Assembly: GCF_014203125.1 (NCBI RefSeq)
Contig: NZ_JACHIH010000017.1
Span: 1-64,000, forward strand
Length of the DNA: 64,000 nucleotides
Origin: Rhodopseudomonas rhenobacensis
GTDB lineage: Bacteria; Pseudomonadota; Alphaproteobacteria; Rhizobiales; Xanthobacteraceae
Reading direction: 5' to 3'
The stretch's first letter is position 1; every line of letters begins with the position of its first letter. Below, one piece after another: positions 9,011-17,928 of the stretch. The translations under genes were made by a program, and so were the position numbers. Under the pieces are notes generated by a model. It made no database searches. It was not told the DNA's origin and saw only the letters and a list, made by a program, of their open reading frames with translations.

Positions 9011-10870
9011 CTATCGCGACGCCGGCGCGGCCGGAGCTGACGGGTCGGCGGGCGTGGCGTCCGGAGTCGCGGGCGCCGTCGGCGGCGGGTCCGTAGCAGC
9101 AGGCGCGGTTGGCGGCGTGCCCGTAGCGGGGGCGGTCGGCGCTTCATCCGGCTCGCCCCGATTGCGGCGGCCGATCAATGCGAGCGCGGCCGGCGGAATC
9201 GTTTCCGCATAGGCGAACTTGCCCCGCGCGCCCTGCCAGATGCCGCTATAGCTGACACCGATCACCTTGCCGGTCGCCAGATCGAGCAGCGGACCACCGC
9301 CGACGCCCCCCGTTGTGCTGATGTCGGTCGTGTAGAGCGCGTGTGCGCTCGGCACGCCGGCAACGCCGGCCTTGCTGAGCGCAAGGATGCGGCCGGGCAT
9401 CATACGTTGCCGCCCTGACAGGTCTTGCAACAGCCTATCGACGAATTCAGTCGGCAGGCGGGCGTCATTGAAAGGATAACCGATCACGTAGGCGTATTTA
9501 CCGACGATGGCGTTCGATTCCGGCGACGGATCGGTCACCGCCAAAGGTGGATCCAGCACGGGATCGTGTGCGTCGATCTGCATCAGCACGATCTTGAAGC
9601 CGTCCTTGGCGCCGTCATAGATCATTTCGCCGATCGCGAAGCTGCTGCCGCAATCCGCCCTGCTAGGTCCGAGGCACAGGCGCGGCCGCGCTGCGCCAGG
9701 CGGCGACTCCGCGTTGGGCTCCCTTCGCGCCGCGTTCATGACGTGGCTGGCCGTCATGATCATGCCGGGCGCGACGATGGAAGCCGTGCCGATCGGCTGA
9801 CCATCGGCACCGACCACAATCCCAGTCGCCGCCGCCGCGACGACGATCTCGCCGGTATGGCGGTTCAGCAGCCCGGCCCAGTTTTCCGGCGCATCCTTCG
9901 GCACGCCGTTGTCGAGAATGATCGCGGGACGAGCCAGGGCCTGCGCGGCCAGCCGCTTGGTCTCTTCGGGCAAGTCGCGCAATTGCGCGCTTTGCATCGC
10001 GTAGCGCAGCCGGTCTTCCTGCACGTCGATCAATTCGTTCGGCGTCCGCCCGGTCTCTGGAAGCAGTTCGAGCAAGTCGGCGCGCAGACGATAGAGGTCC
10101 GGAAGCACGGAGCGATCGCCGAAATGCGCATGCAGCGACGCGGCGCGGCGGCGTACCACCGCGATCTGCGCGGCTTCGAGCCCGGTGTCGCTCTTCGCCT
10201 TGTCTTCGAGCGCATAAAGATCGGCGAGCGCCGCGGCAAAATCGCAGAGCTGGGTCCGGGGGACCGCCGCGAGGGTCCTGTCGGTGCTCGCTGCGCGCGC
10301 CCAAGCGATCGCACATGCGATATAGGCGGCGGACTCCTGCACACTGCTGCGACCAGGTACCAGGAATTGGGTCTGGGCAGGATTGCCATCGGCCGGCGCA
10401 GGCGCGCGCGGCCAATCGACCGCGGCGAGCACCGCCCCGTCGCGCTCCGTGACATGACCCTGCACCTCGTTTGGCGCCAGGAATCCGCGACGGACGGCCG
10501 TCAGCACCTGCTTCAGATTGATGCTCTGCACGGTAATATCGACGCCCGCCAAGGCCTCCGGCGGCAATTGCAGCGGCGCCAGACCCGCGATCGCGTAAGT
10601 GACATCGGTCGGCGCCTGGACGGAGCGGCGCGCCAGATAGCCGTTCATCTGCTGGGCCAGTATCGCCTGCGCCGCAACGATACGTTTCGGAAATGCCTCG
10701 CTCGCCGGGTCGTCCCTGCCGGTATCGGTGACGACGTCGAATGCGCCGATATAAACCCGCGTGTCCAACCACACCGTCCACAATTCGCGCGCCGCCATTC
10801 CCGCAATGCCCAATAACAGGACGCTATACATCAACTTAAGAAGGAGGCTCATCATGATCCCGGCACCCAT
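9011..10870 (-). CDS. Membrane-anchored trypsin-fold protein, probable pseudoprotease
   Basis: An N-terminal membrane segment (LLLKLMYSVLLLGIAG) is followed by a long helical region of about 330 residues and then a C-terminal trypsin-like domain, which would place the protease fold outside the cytoplasm. His is kept in MTASHVMNA near residue 375. At the nucleophile, the expected GNSGGP-type loop reads GGVGGGPLLD, so Gly replaces Ser. The strand that should carry Asp reads KIVLMQI where DIALLKV-like sequence is usual. I therefore infer loss of catalysis and a sensing or scaffolding role. The tail after the domain is a low-complexity Ala/Pro/Thr stretch. The start is uncertain: ATGs at 10897, 10870 and 10855 all lie just before the membrane segment. 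It follows the EAD1-trypsin gene by about 125 bases on the same strand. Confidence 0.7.
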   Translation of the reverse strand: MGAGIMMSLLLKLMYSVLLLGIAGMAARELWTVWLDTRVYIGAFDVVTDTGRDDPASEAFPKRIVAAQAILAQQMNGYLARRSVQAPTDVTYAIAGLAPLQLPPEALAGVDITVQSINLKQVLTAVRRGFLAPNEVQGHVTERDGAVLAAVDWPRAPAPADGNPAQTQFLVPGRSSVQESAAYIACAIAWARAASTDRTLAAVPRTQLCDFAAALADLYALEDKAKSDTGLEAAQIAVVRRRAASLHAHFGDRSVLPDLYRLRADLLELLPETGRTPNELIDVQEDRLRYAMQSAQLRDLPEETKRLAAQALARPAIILDNGVPKDAPENWAGLLNRHTGEIVVAAAATGIVVGADGQPIGTASIVAPGMIMTASHVMNAARREPNAESPPGAARPRLCLGPSRADCGSSFAIGEMIYDGAKDGFKIVLMQIDAHDPVLDPPLAVTDPSPESNAIVGKYAYVIGYPFNDARLPTEFVDRLLQDLSGRQRMMPGRILALSKAGVAGVPSAHALYTTDISTTGGVGGGPLLDLATGKVIGVSYSGIWQGARGKFAYAETIPPAALALIGRRNRGEPDEAPTAPATGTPPTAPAATDPPPTAPATPDATPADPSAPAAPASR

Positions 10871-10995
10871 CTTGGCGAGCCTGTCCTGCAGGAACATCGG
10901 CGATACGGCCGCCCCAACAGTCCTACGAACCAATTTACGCCGAGCGAGCCAAATCCTAACGACACGCTTGATTGCCGCCCAATGGACTGCTCACA

Positions 10996-12129
10996 CTACG
11001 ATGATAGGCCTTTCGTCAGCCCCTCGGGAGGCGAGGCTTCCCAGAATGGCGTCACTCCCTGTCGCGTAAGTCGGTCGATAATCTTTCCGATCGGGATTGC
11101 TTGATTGAAGTCCGCTCTGACATAGCGATCGTCACCGCCCGCGTGGTGCAACGCAACGAGAGACATTGCTGCCGAAAAGCAGGGAGAACCGGATGAGCCG
11201 GGGAGCGTGTTTGCGCTGTGCCGAAGCCGGCGGCCGCCTCCCACCAATTCCAGCATCGCTCCCATGGTCAATTTGAGCGGCTGCAATTTCCAATCCAATG
11301 GACTTTGCGGATGCTGCAGAACGAACATCGGATCTCCAGGTTCGATCAGTCCGGCCGCCAGTTTGACCCAACCGCGTGGCTCGGCGGACGGATTGGCTCC
11401 CGATCCGGCCGGGGCATTTCCAATGTCAGCACCCAACTTCAAGAGCGCGTAGTCGCACTCGTCGTCGGTCGGATCGCCAATGGCAAGATTCGGGTCATTC
11501 GGACTTGGCGGGCTCGAATCGACCGGCTCAAGCCGAGCCGGAACCGCCACGCCTTGGCTTATGACCTTTCCGTCTGCCGAGGCGGCAAAGTCAAACCGGC
11601 ACGCCAGTGTGCTCGTCGCAGACGCATTTGCGATGACGTGTTGGTTGGTCAGGATGTAGTCCGGCCCAACCAGCACGCCGGACCCAAATCCGATGCCGTC
11701 GATTTCAATCGAGCACACCTGAAGTTCGATCCGTCCGAGCCGGGACCGCAATGCGGCAGGATCCTGAAAGGGAACTCCTGGGCGCACGATTTTTTCGAGC
11801 TCCATTGCAGCTACCGCTACCGGCAAATCGCGCGCGCTGGTCACTGACAGCGACTGAGCCACCTCGAATAGTTTGGGATTGCCAGGATTCGTCGTCCGCG
11901 CCGCACGAACCAGATCGAGGGTCCAGCCTTGCATCTCGGATTTCTCAATCAGTTTAAAGACGACAGCGTCGATATCATCGGGCCCGGCAATGCGCGAAAG
12001 CTGCTTGTCCAACTCGAACTTCAACATCATGGCCAATGTCACGCGATCGAAGGCATCGACCAGAGCTTGGTGTAAGGACTTGAATTGCGACCCGGTCAAC
12101 AATTTCGACTGTGTTCCGGTCAAAGGCAT
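10996..12129 (-). CDS. EAD1-trypsin-like serine protease
   Basis: The ATG at 12129 gives a 377-residue protein beginning MPLTGTQSKLL; a longer reading adds 20 unlikely residues. Residues 5-87 match the helical effector-associated domain 1 pattern: LTGSQFKSLHQALVDAF, a FELDKQL segment, FKLIEKSEMQGW and NPGNPKL. EAD1 domains are homotypic adaptors that bring effectors to STAND ATPases in bacterial conflict systems. The protease domain at about 130-355 keeps the full triad: His164 (LTNQHVI), Asp226 (CDYALLKL) and Ser313 (LPGSSGSPCF). There is no signal peptide. The gene is transcribed divergently from an operon whose first product also begins with an EAD1-like domain, so the two may meet through EAD1-EAD1 contact. 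I am confident in the fold and moderately so in the pairing. Confidence 0.85.
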   Translation of the reverse strand: MPLTGTQSKLLTGSQFKSLHQALVDAFDRVTLAMMLKFELDKQLSRIAGPDDIDAVVFKLIEKSEMQGWTLDLVRAARTTNPGNPKLFEVAQSLSVTSARDLPVAVAAMELEKIVRPGVPFQDPAALRSRLGRIELQVCSIEIDGIGFGSGVLVGPDYILTNQHVIANASATSTLACRFDFAASADGKVISQGVAVPARLEPVDSSPPSPNDPNLAIGDPTDDECDYALLKLGADIGNAPAGSGANPSAEPRGWVKLAAGLIEPGDPMFVLQHPQSPLDWKLQPLKLTMGAMLELVGGGRRLRHSANTLPGSSGSPCFSAAMSLVALHHAGGDDRYVRADFNQAIPIGKIIDRLTRQGVTPFWEASPPEGLTKGLSS

Positions 12130-12400
12130 GGGGCTGCCTGCAATTGGATGCTGACTGCGGAAATCAAAACTTCTTGTGCCGCAACGCAAGGTTAAAAAAA
12201 ATGCTAGCTACCATCAATGATTGCGCTATATTCGTAGGTTGGCAAGATATTTTGCCGAGATAATTTCTGCGCCGCCACCATTTTGATGGCAGCATTTCTG
12301 GCGCACTCGCTAATTTGTGTCGTGGCATCGGCCGATCAAAGAGATCGTTCGATACGTAGTTTGATTGCGATGAAAGCATTTTGACGACGGAGGAGCCGGA
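12130..12400. promoter_or_regulatory. Divergent promoter region between the two arms of the EAD1 module
   Basis: About 270 AT-rich bases separate the EAD1-protease (leftward) from the EAD1/TIR-like gene (rightward). Both promoters must lie here. An A-run occurs around 12192-12201, and a GGAGGAG sequence sits just before the ATG at 12401. No long open frame and no clean operator palindrome was identified. Confidence 0.5.
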
Positions 12401-14242
12401 ATGCCTCAGTTCAAGCTGGACGGAAAGCGCCGGAGACTTCTTCAGACAGCTCTTGTCACAGGGTTTTCCGACTTCACACTGATCCAATTGTTGAAATACA
12501 ATAATCTACCCACGACGCGCATTGCCACTGGAGCCGATTTCGAGGCGCGAGTCTCCAGCCTGATCGACGTCGCCACCGAGGAAGGGTGGCTGATCAAGCT
12601 GTGCGAAGCTGTCGCCGCCGAGCCAGACGTCAGAAACGACGTCCGCGATGACATCCTTTCGGTACAACACTGGCTGGAACGAGACCCTCGCTCGCTGACC
12701 GTCGTGTTCAGTTGCTTGGGAACAGACAACGCGTGGGTACAGCATTTTCAAAGACATTTGGTCGGGGCGCTTCAACCTTGCGATAGCATCAGCACCCTCG
12801 CTCGTATTACCCAATCCAAGGACAACGCTCCGAGCATTTTCAGAGATATTGAGGATGCGAACATCTTCGTCGCATTCATTTCGAGGCGATACACCGACAA
12901 CCCGCAAACCGTTGCGGAACTTCTCCGCGGGTTAAAATCCTTACGGGGCAGCGCAGTGGAGGTGGAACCTCGTCGGACGATGCTGGCGGTCGCGCTCGAT
13001 AGGGACGGTCGGGATTGGCTTCACCGTAAAATGGCGGAAATCAGGACGCTTGATACCGAACGCGTGATCGTATCGGGCTTTTTCGACGACACAGGACGCA
13101 AACCGATCGCCAGCGGAACAGACCTCTCGGACTATATCGCACCGGAAATCGTCAACCTGGGCGAGAAGCTGCGAGGCTACTTTGACGATCCATGGAAGCC
13201 CGAACCGGTCGGCAAACTGCCGTCGCCGGATTTGGGAGAGAAAGTGCAAGACCCACCAGGGATCAAAGTTGACCGGAATCCGCCACGAGCGGCGAACTCG
13301 ATCATCGTCCTGGGCGAGCCGAGGAATCCGTCCGCCGACGACGCCGTGGCTGCGACCGCCGAGTTGATCAAGGAGTTATCGGCGCTCAAGTTACCTTACG
13401 ATCACTGGAAAGACGGTTGGCGCAAGGGCATTAAGCCGCTGGATCTTCTCAAGAGCCAACCGCTGTTCGTCCGCACCATCGTCGATACGAAGGCCGCAAG
13501 TGCCAGCAACCTGCTCGGCCGACTGTCCAGCGAACTGAATGTCTCATTTGGTTTCCAGTTCGACGACGAGGGCGACAAGGTCCGCGCTGTGACCGATCGG
13601 CCCAAGGTGCTTTGGCGGCCGAGTGGTCCCGATTGGACACCCGCTCTTGACGGCCCGCTGCTGTTCTCGAACACCGATCGGCCAGCCGAATTCGCCCAAT
13701 GGCTCGCCCAGCAACTCGGCATCGACGTACCCACCAGCAAGGCCATCGTGCTGTACGAAGATCCCGCCAACAAGGGCGACACGGAGAATTCGTGCCGGCG
13801 CCTCGCTGTCGAAGAGAGTCTGCGCGCGGCGATCGGCGCCGGTGAGCCCCCAATCATGCCGGACTCCGCGCCGTTCGGTTATGAGCAGATGCAGGAGGTG
13901 ATCAATTCTATCGGGAAGGAGCCGAACAAGCTAACGGTGATTGCGGTGCACGACATGCGAACGAAGGTCGACGATCAAGACGACACGCTGGGGCATTTTC
14001 GCGTCATCGATAGCCAGATCGAAGACAGCCTCTCGCGGAACCACGCCGGCAACGCGCCGCTGATGCGCGTCGCTGTGCTGTTCCGGAATTGGCGGCTCTT
14101 CCCAACGCTCGAATTCAGCAGCAACTCCCGAGTCAACAAATGGCAGTTGCTGCGCATCAAGAAGGCCGACGATGGCAGCCTCGTTCCGGACGCGGCAAAT
14201 CTCGAACGGCTGCGAGACTATGCCACAAAACTTCGGATGTGA
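12401..14242 (+). CDS. EAD1 + TIR-like domain protein, first gene of RiPP-linked operon
   Basis: The ATG at 12401 follows a good GGAGGAG site. The protein has 613 residues. Residues 4-85 resemble EAD1: DGKRRRLLQTALVTGF near the start and LIDVATEEGWLIKLCEAV at the end. Residues 98-250 look like a TIR or related Rossmann-like sensor domain, with a hydrophobic strand TVVFSCLG, then AWVQHFQRHL and IEDANIFVAFISRRYTD. I cannot point to a convincing NADase glutamate. The second half (about 300-600) has two further alpha/beta segments, beginning SIIVLGEPRNP and KAIVLYEDP, that I do not recognise. The gene ends 9 bases before the nSTAND1 ATPase. The architecture suits a cytoplasmic signalling adaptor or effector handing a signal to the ATPase. 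Confidence 0.65.
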   Translation: MPQFKLDGKRRRLLQTALVTGFSDFTLIQLLKYNNLPTTRIATGADFEARVSSLIDVATEEGWLIKLCEAVAAEPDVRNDVRDDILSVQHWLERDPRSLTVVFSCLGTDNAWVQHFQRHLVGALQPCDSISTLARITQSKDNAPSIFRDIEDANIFVAFISRRYTDNPQTVAELLRGLKSLRGSAVEVEPRRTMLAVALDRDGRDWLHRKMAEIRTLDTERVIVSGFFDDTGRKPIASGTDLSDYIAPEIVNLGEKLRGYFDDPWKPEPVGKLPSPDLGEKVQDPPGIKVDRNPPRAANSIIVLGEPRNPSADDAVAATAELIKELSALKLPYDHWKDGWRKGIKPLDLLKSQPLFVRTIVDTKAASASNLLGRLSSELNVSFGFQFDDEGDKVRAVTDRPKVLWRPSGPDWTPALDGPLLFSNTDRPAEFAQWLAQQLGIDVPTSKAIVLYEDPANKGDTENSCRRLAVEESLRAAIGAGEPPIMPDSAPFGYEQMQEVINSIGKEPNKLTVIAVHDMRTKVDDQDDTLGHFRVIDSQIEDSLSRNHAGNAPLMRVAVLFRNWRLFPTLEFSSNSRVNKWQLLRIKKADDGSLVPDAANLERLRDYATKLRM

Positions 14243-14251
14243 GTTCGCAAG

Positions 14252-17200
14252 ATGAACGAACAGTTTCACGTCGATACGCGAGCTGCATTCTTCGCTGAAT
14301 GGGACGCGGCTCGCGCCAAATCGGCATCGCCGAACGATCACACCATCCACGGATCCTCGTCCAGCTACCGCGGTGTATCGCCCTACCCTGGCCTCCGCAG
14401 CTTCCAGCCCGACGAAGCAGATCTATTTTATGGACGCGGCACCCAGATCAAGGAGTTGAGAGACCGGCTGACTGACCACAATGTCATCGTCGTTCTCGGT
14501 GGATCGGGTTCAGGCAAGTCTTCCCTGGTTCGCGCCGGACTGATCCCGCAACTCAACAGCACGGCCCCGATCGCCGGGCGTGCAGGCGCATGGTATGTCG
14601 TTGAATTTCGTCCGAAGACCGATCCGGTCACCGAATTGTTCGAGGCGCTGTTCAATCAGATCGTCGCACCGGTTTTGACCCCTCGGCCGACTGTCATCGA
14701 ACAATCCAACGAGATCGAATCGCCCCGCGCCGCGTGGGTGCAGCGCATTGCCGCCCTCAATTCGGCGTTCGGACTTCAATGCGATCCAGACGCCAGTCCC
14801 GAGGTGATTACTGACGGCTATCGGAAGCGGCTTCGCGAAAAACTATTCGAAGGCGATGTCATCGATGTCGGCGCGCTGTTCGACTTCGTCGACGAGACGC
14901 TTCAGGAGTTCGACCGTGCCTTGTCCGGGGGCATGGTATCTGCCGCCCCGAACCTGCTGATCCTGATCGACCAGTTCGAGGAAGTCTTCAAGCCCAAAGT
15001 CGCCTCAGCGGGTCACGACACGCTGATGTCGCTGATCAACAGCGCCCACACCTACAAACCGTTCCACCTGTTCATTGTCGTCACGATGCGCAGCGAGGAA
15101 TTGCACCGCTGTGCTGAGGTGCCCGGGTTAGCCGATGTGGTCAACAGATCATTGTACCTTGTCGACCTGATCGGCGGCAAAGACGTCGAACATGCGATCG
15201 TGGGACCGGCACGACGGTTGATGAAATCCTGGGAACTCGACGCCGGCGCCCCCGAGACCGGCCCGTACACCCGCCGGGCGTTGAGCAAGCTCCATCGCAT
15301 CTTCGACGAAGCGCGGGACCGGTTGAGCCATCCTGCGGATCAATTGCCGCTGATGCAACATATGCTTCCGCTGGTCTGGGACAATGCCGTCACGCGCTGG
15401 CGCGCTACCACGGGAAACGGGCCGCTCGAGATCGACTTGCGCGATCTCGATTCTTTGGCGGGATGGGATGACGCAGAAGGGGCATTGATCGGCACACTCA
15501 ATGCCCGGGCCGATTGGGTGCTGCAGGAGGCCATCAAGGTCGGCACCAACCAATCCAAATTGACATCGGATACGATCGAGCGACTTCTGCGCGTCGCCTT
15601 CTCCTGCCTTGCGCAACTTGACGACCGCGGCAACGTCGTGCGCGACTTCGCGACGCTCGACCAAATGCTGGCAGCATCAGGCGTTTACGAGCGGGAAACA
15701 CAGGCAAAGCAGATCGAGTGCGGGAGAGCTCTGCAAGCTGCCATCGACGTGTTTCGACGCGCGACCTTGGTCAATGTCTCGCGGGCTTACGACGTCAACC
15801 ATGAAGCCCTCATTCGTGGCTGGAAACGATACACGGGCTGGCTGCTCGATGCCCAGCGCCGCGCTGCCAGGCTCATCGGCGTCGACCAGCAGCTTCAACG
15901 CAAGGCGACTGTCGGCGACAAAGGAGCGTTCGCCGGCTGGATCGACAGCGTCACAGACTGGATCCTCGTCCAGAACCTCTCAAAGGCAGATCAAATCGTC
16001 GGTGACGAAACCAGCAAGGACCTGATGGACGTTGTTGGCAACAATCGGACCTTTAGCGATCAATGGGCGACAACGATCCTCGAAAAGCAAAGCAATTCTC
16101 CTGAATCGCAGCAGCGACAATCGAGCCTGACGAATCGTCTCACGGCGATCCGCACGACCATCAACAATGCAATCCGATTTCGTGACGGAGCACGTTATCG
16201 TCCGAGGAATATCCTCGCCGCATTGCTCGCTGCTGCAGCAGTACTCGTTGGCTGGATGTACTTGCAACATATGAAGACGACCGAGCAGGAACAACTCGCC
16301 GGTCAGTTCCGTTTCTTTCGCCTGCAGAACGAGGCGACATCCCCACCGGACGCTAGCAGCCCGCGCTATCCCGGAAAGGATCGGGAAACCTACGTTGCAT
16401 TGGCGATGGAGCCGGCCCTTGGCAACAAAGCGCTCTCCGACGAGGCGACGATCGTGCTGCACAATTCAATGCGTTCGCTCGAGCAAGGAGCGAGAGCGGT
16501 CTTGTCGGACGTCTCCGTCCGCGTTGTTCCGAACGGAACAGCCGCTTCCCCAATCAACGCGGAACTCGCTGCGCTCGCTCCTTCGCCCAGTGAATGCGCA
16601 ATCGTCGACCCTGAGCACCCGCGCGACCTTTTCACCCAGCGCGATCTCGGGATCCAGTTGAAACGTGTCGAACTGGCGAATGGTGTTCCGACCATTCAGA
16701 CATTCCCGGTGTGGCGCACGTCTGGAGGAGACATCTTCCCAATCGAGTCGTCGAATTTCACGGGCCAGCCATTGCCCGCGGGATCACTTTTGTGTCTATC
16801 GCACGACGCGAACTGGCTACTAATGTGGCCGCCATTGCCCGAGGAGCAAAATCGCTCCCCGCCGCTGATTCAACGGATCATGTGGATTAGAACGGCACCG
16901 CGCATGGCGGCGCAGGATCAAAAATGGCATGCCGAAACCAATCCTCATCGTCGTCCCACGACATGGCAGAGCTATGAAGCTTTGCAAGCATCGGCGAACC
17001 CAGGTTACGCCGACCTGATATCAAGCGTTCATAACAACACGCAACCAATAAAGTCGTTTCATGCCGGTGACAGGGTCGGCTTCCTGCTTCCGCTGAAATC
17101 GCAGCAGACCGCCATCGTTTGGACGGCGGGAGGCACACTAAATCCAGATTCTGTGGACGACAAATGGCCGGCTGAACCATCGAGTTGTGCGTTCGTTCTG

Positions 17201-17662
17201 GTTGAGCGACCTGACCAGATCGGAAGACCTCAGACGCGCATGAACTGCAATATGGGCTCTTTCACGATCGAGGGTCGCAATCACCGTTTGCAAGCTGAAT
17301 TCGATGAAAGAACAGATTCGCCCGGATGCAAAGGGAGCGCACAATGCGTTACGGAACTGCAGATCGTGTTCGACCCGCCCGATAGCACCGGCACCCCTTT
17401 GCGGACGACGATTTCCCACAGGTCATCTCGCGTGATCGGGGCCACCATCGCTGGCGGCTATCTTTGGGTGCGAGATGCCAATGGCCAGTCCTGGCGCTAT
17501 TCTGTCGGGTCGAGTTCGATCATGCCTCTATTCGAACATCGCTGGCGCGATGTTGATCAGGCTATCTTCGAGAAGATTCCCTATTCGAACGCCTGCCAAG
17601 TCATGACGCTGAACGACAAAAGATGCGACGACTACAAGGTTCCAGGTTGGCCATCCCCATGA
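14252..17662 (+). CDS. nSTAND1-type ATPase with internal transmembrane segment
   Basis: The protein has 1136 residues. The sequence SPYPGLRSFQPDEADLFYGR at 43-62 is the hallmark lead-in of the novel STAND NTPase 1 family. Walker A (GGSGSGKS) follows at 83-90 and Walker B (LLILIDQFEEVF) near 233-245. A winged-helix-like region rich in the LPLMQHMLPLVW pattern follows. A hydrophobic segment at about 652-670 (ILAALLAAAAVLVGWMYL) should cross the membrane once, placing the 450-residue C-terminal sensor part outside the cytoplasm. The usual WD40 repeats are not evident in that part. Family members act as conflict-system switches whose partners are recruited by EADs. The stop overlaps an ATG in the frame of the precursor peptide gene, which suggests tight coupling with RiPP synthesis. 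Confidence 0.85.
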   Translation: MNEQFHVDTRAAFFAEWDAARAKSASPNDHTIHGSSSSYRGVSPYPGLRSFQPDEADLFYGRGTQIKELRDRLTDHNVIVVLGGSGSGKSSLVRAGLIPQLNSTAPIAGRAGAWYVVEFRPKTDPVTELFEALFNQIVAPVLTPRPTVIEQSNEIESPRAAWVQRIAALNSAFGLQCDPDASPEVITDGYRKRLREKLFEGDVIDVGALFDFVDETLQEFDRALSGGMVSAAPNLLILIDQFEEVFKPKVASAGHDTLMSLINSAHTYKPFHLFIVVTMRSEELHRCAEVPGLADVVNRSLYLVDLIGGKDVEHAIVGPARRLMKSWELDAGAPETGPYTRRALSKLHRIFDEARDRLSHPADQLPLMQHMLPLVWDNAVTRWRATTGNGPLEIDLRDLDSLAGWDDAEGALIGTLNARADWVLQEAIKVGTNQSKLTSDTIERLLRVAFSCLAQLDDRGNVVRDFATLDQMLAASGVYERETQAKQIECGRALQAAIDVFRRATLVNVSRAYDVNHEALIRGWKRYTGWLLDAQRRAARLIGVDQQLQRKATVGDKGAFAGWIDSVTDWILVQNLSKADQIVGDETSKDLMDVVGNNRTFSDQWATTILEKQSNSPESQQRQSSLTNRLTAIRTTINNAIRFRDGARYRPRNILAALLAAAAVLVGWMYLQHMKTTEQEQLAGQFRFFRLQNEATSPPDASSPRYPGKDRETYVALAMEPALGNKALSDEATIVLHNSMRSLEQGARAVLSDVSVRVVPNGTAASPINAELAALAPSPSECAIVDPEHPRDLFTQRDLGIQLKRVELANGVPTIQTFPVWRTSGGDIFPIESSNFTGQPLPAGSLLCLSHDANWLLMWPPLPEEQNRSPPLIQRIMWIRTAPRMAAQDQKWHAETNPHRRPTTWQSYEALQASANPGYADLISSVHNNTQPIKSFHAGDRVGFLLPLKSQQTAIVWTAGGTLNPDSVDDKWPAEPSSCAFVLVERPDQIGRPQTRMNCNMGSFTIEGRNHRLQAEFDERTDSPGCKGSAQCVTELQIVFDPPDSTGTPLRTTISHRSSRVIGATIAGGYLWVRDANGQSWRYSVGSSSIMPLFEHRWRDVDQAIFEKIPYSNACQVMTLNDKRCDDYKVPGWPSP

Positions 17663-17673
17663 GGTCTTGGTCC

Positions 17674-17928
17674 ATGAGCGATACGCGGCGACGATATCTG
17701 ATGTCGACGGCTTCCACTGTCGCGATAGCCGGAATGCTGGCGCTTCCGATTGCCTCCGGCTCCCGGTCAGGCGAACCGACGAAGCCGATCCACCGGCTTT
17801 TCTCGATCCGCGACGCCTATCTTTCTGATCTCGCGGACCGGCAGACAACCAACGGTCCAGACATGACAGAACAGCGCATCGCTCAGTTTCCCAATTTTCC
17901 AAATTTCGGAAACTGGAGGAACAGGTGA
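17674..17928 (+). CDS. Cyclophane-type RiPP precursor peptide with four tandem aromatic-X-Asn motifs
   Basis: The ATG at 17674 has GAGG nine bases upstream and gives 84 residues; an alternative ATG at 17659 overlaps the ATPase stop. The leader contains TRRRYLM followed by a hydrophobic stretch (VAIAGMLALPIASG), which looks like a Tat- or Sec-type export signal. The last residues read FPN-FPN-FGN-WRN-R (72-84): four contiguous aromatic-X-Asn tripeptides. This is the substrate pattern of three-residue cyclophane-forming radical SAM enzymes, which crosslink the aromatic ring to the beta carbon of the third residue. The next gene overlaps by four bases and encodes such an enzyme. The export-like leader suggests that the modified peptide acts at or beyond the membrane. 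The function is unknown: it could be a toxin, a signal or a ligand for the ATPase. Confidence 0.75.
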   Translation: MSDTRRRYLMSTASTVAIAGMLALPIASGSRSGEPTKPIHRLFSIRDAYLSDLADRQTTNGPDMTEQRIAQFPNFPNFGNWRNR

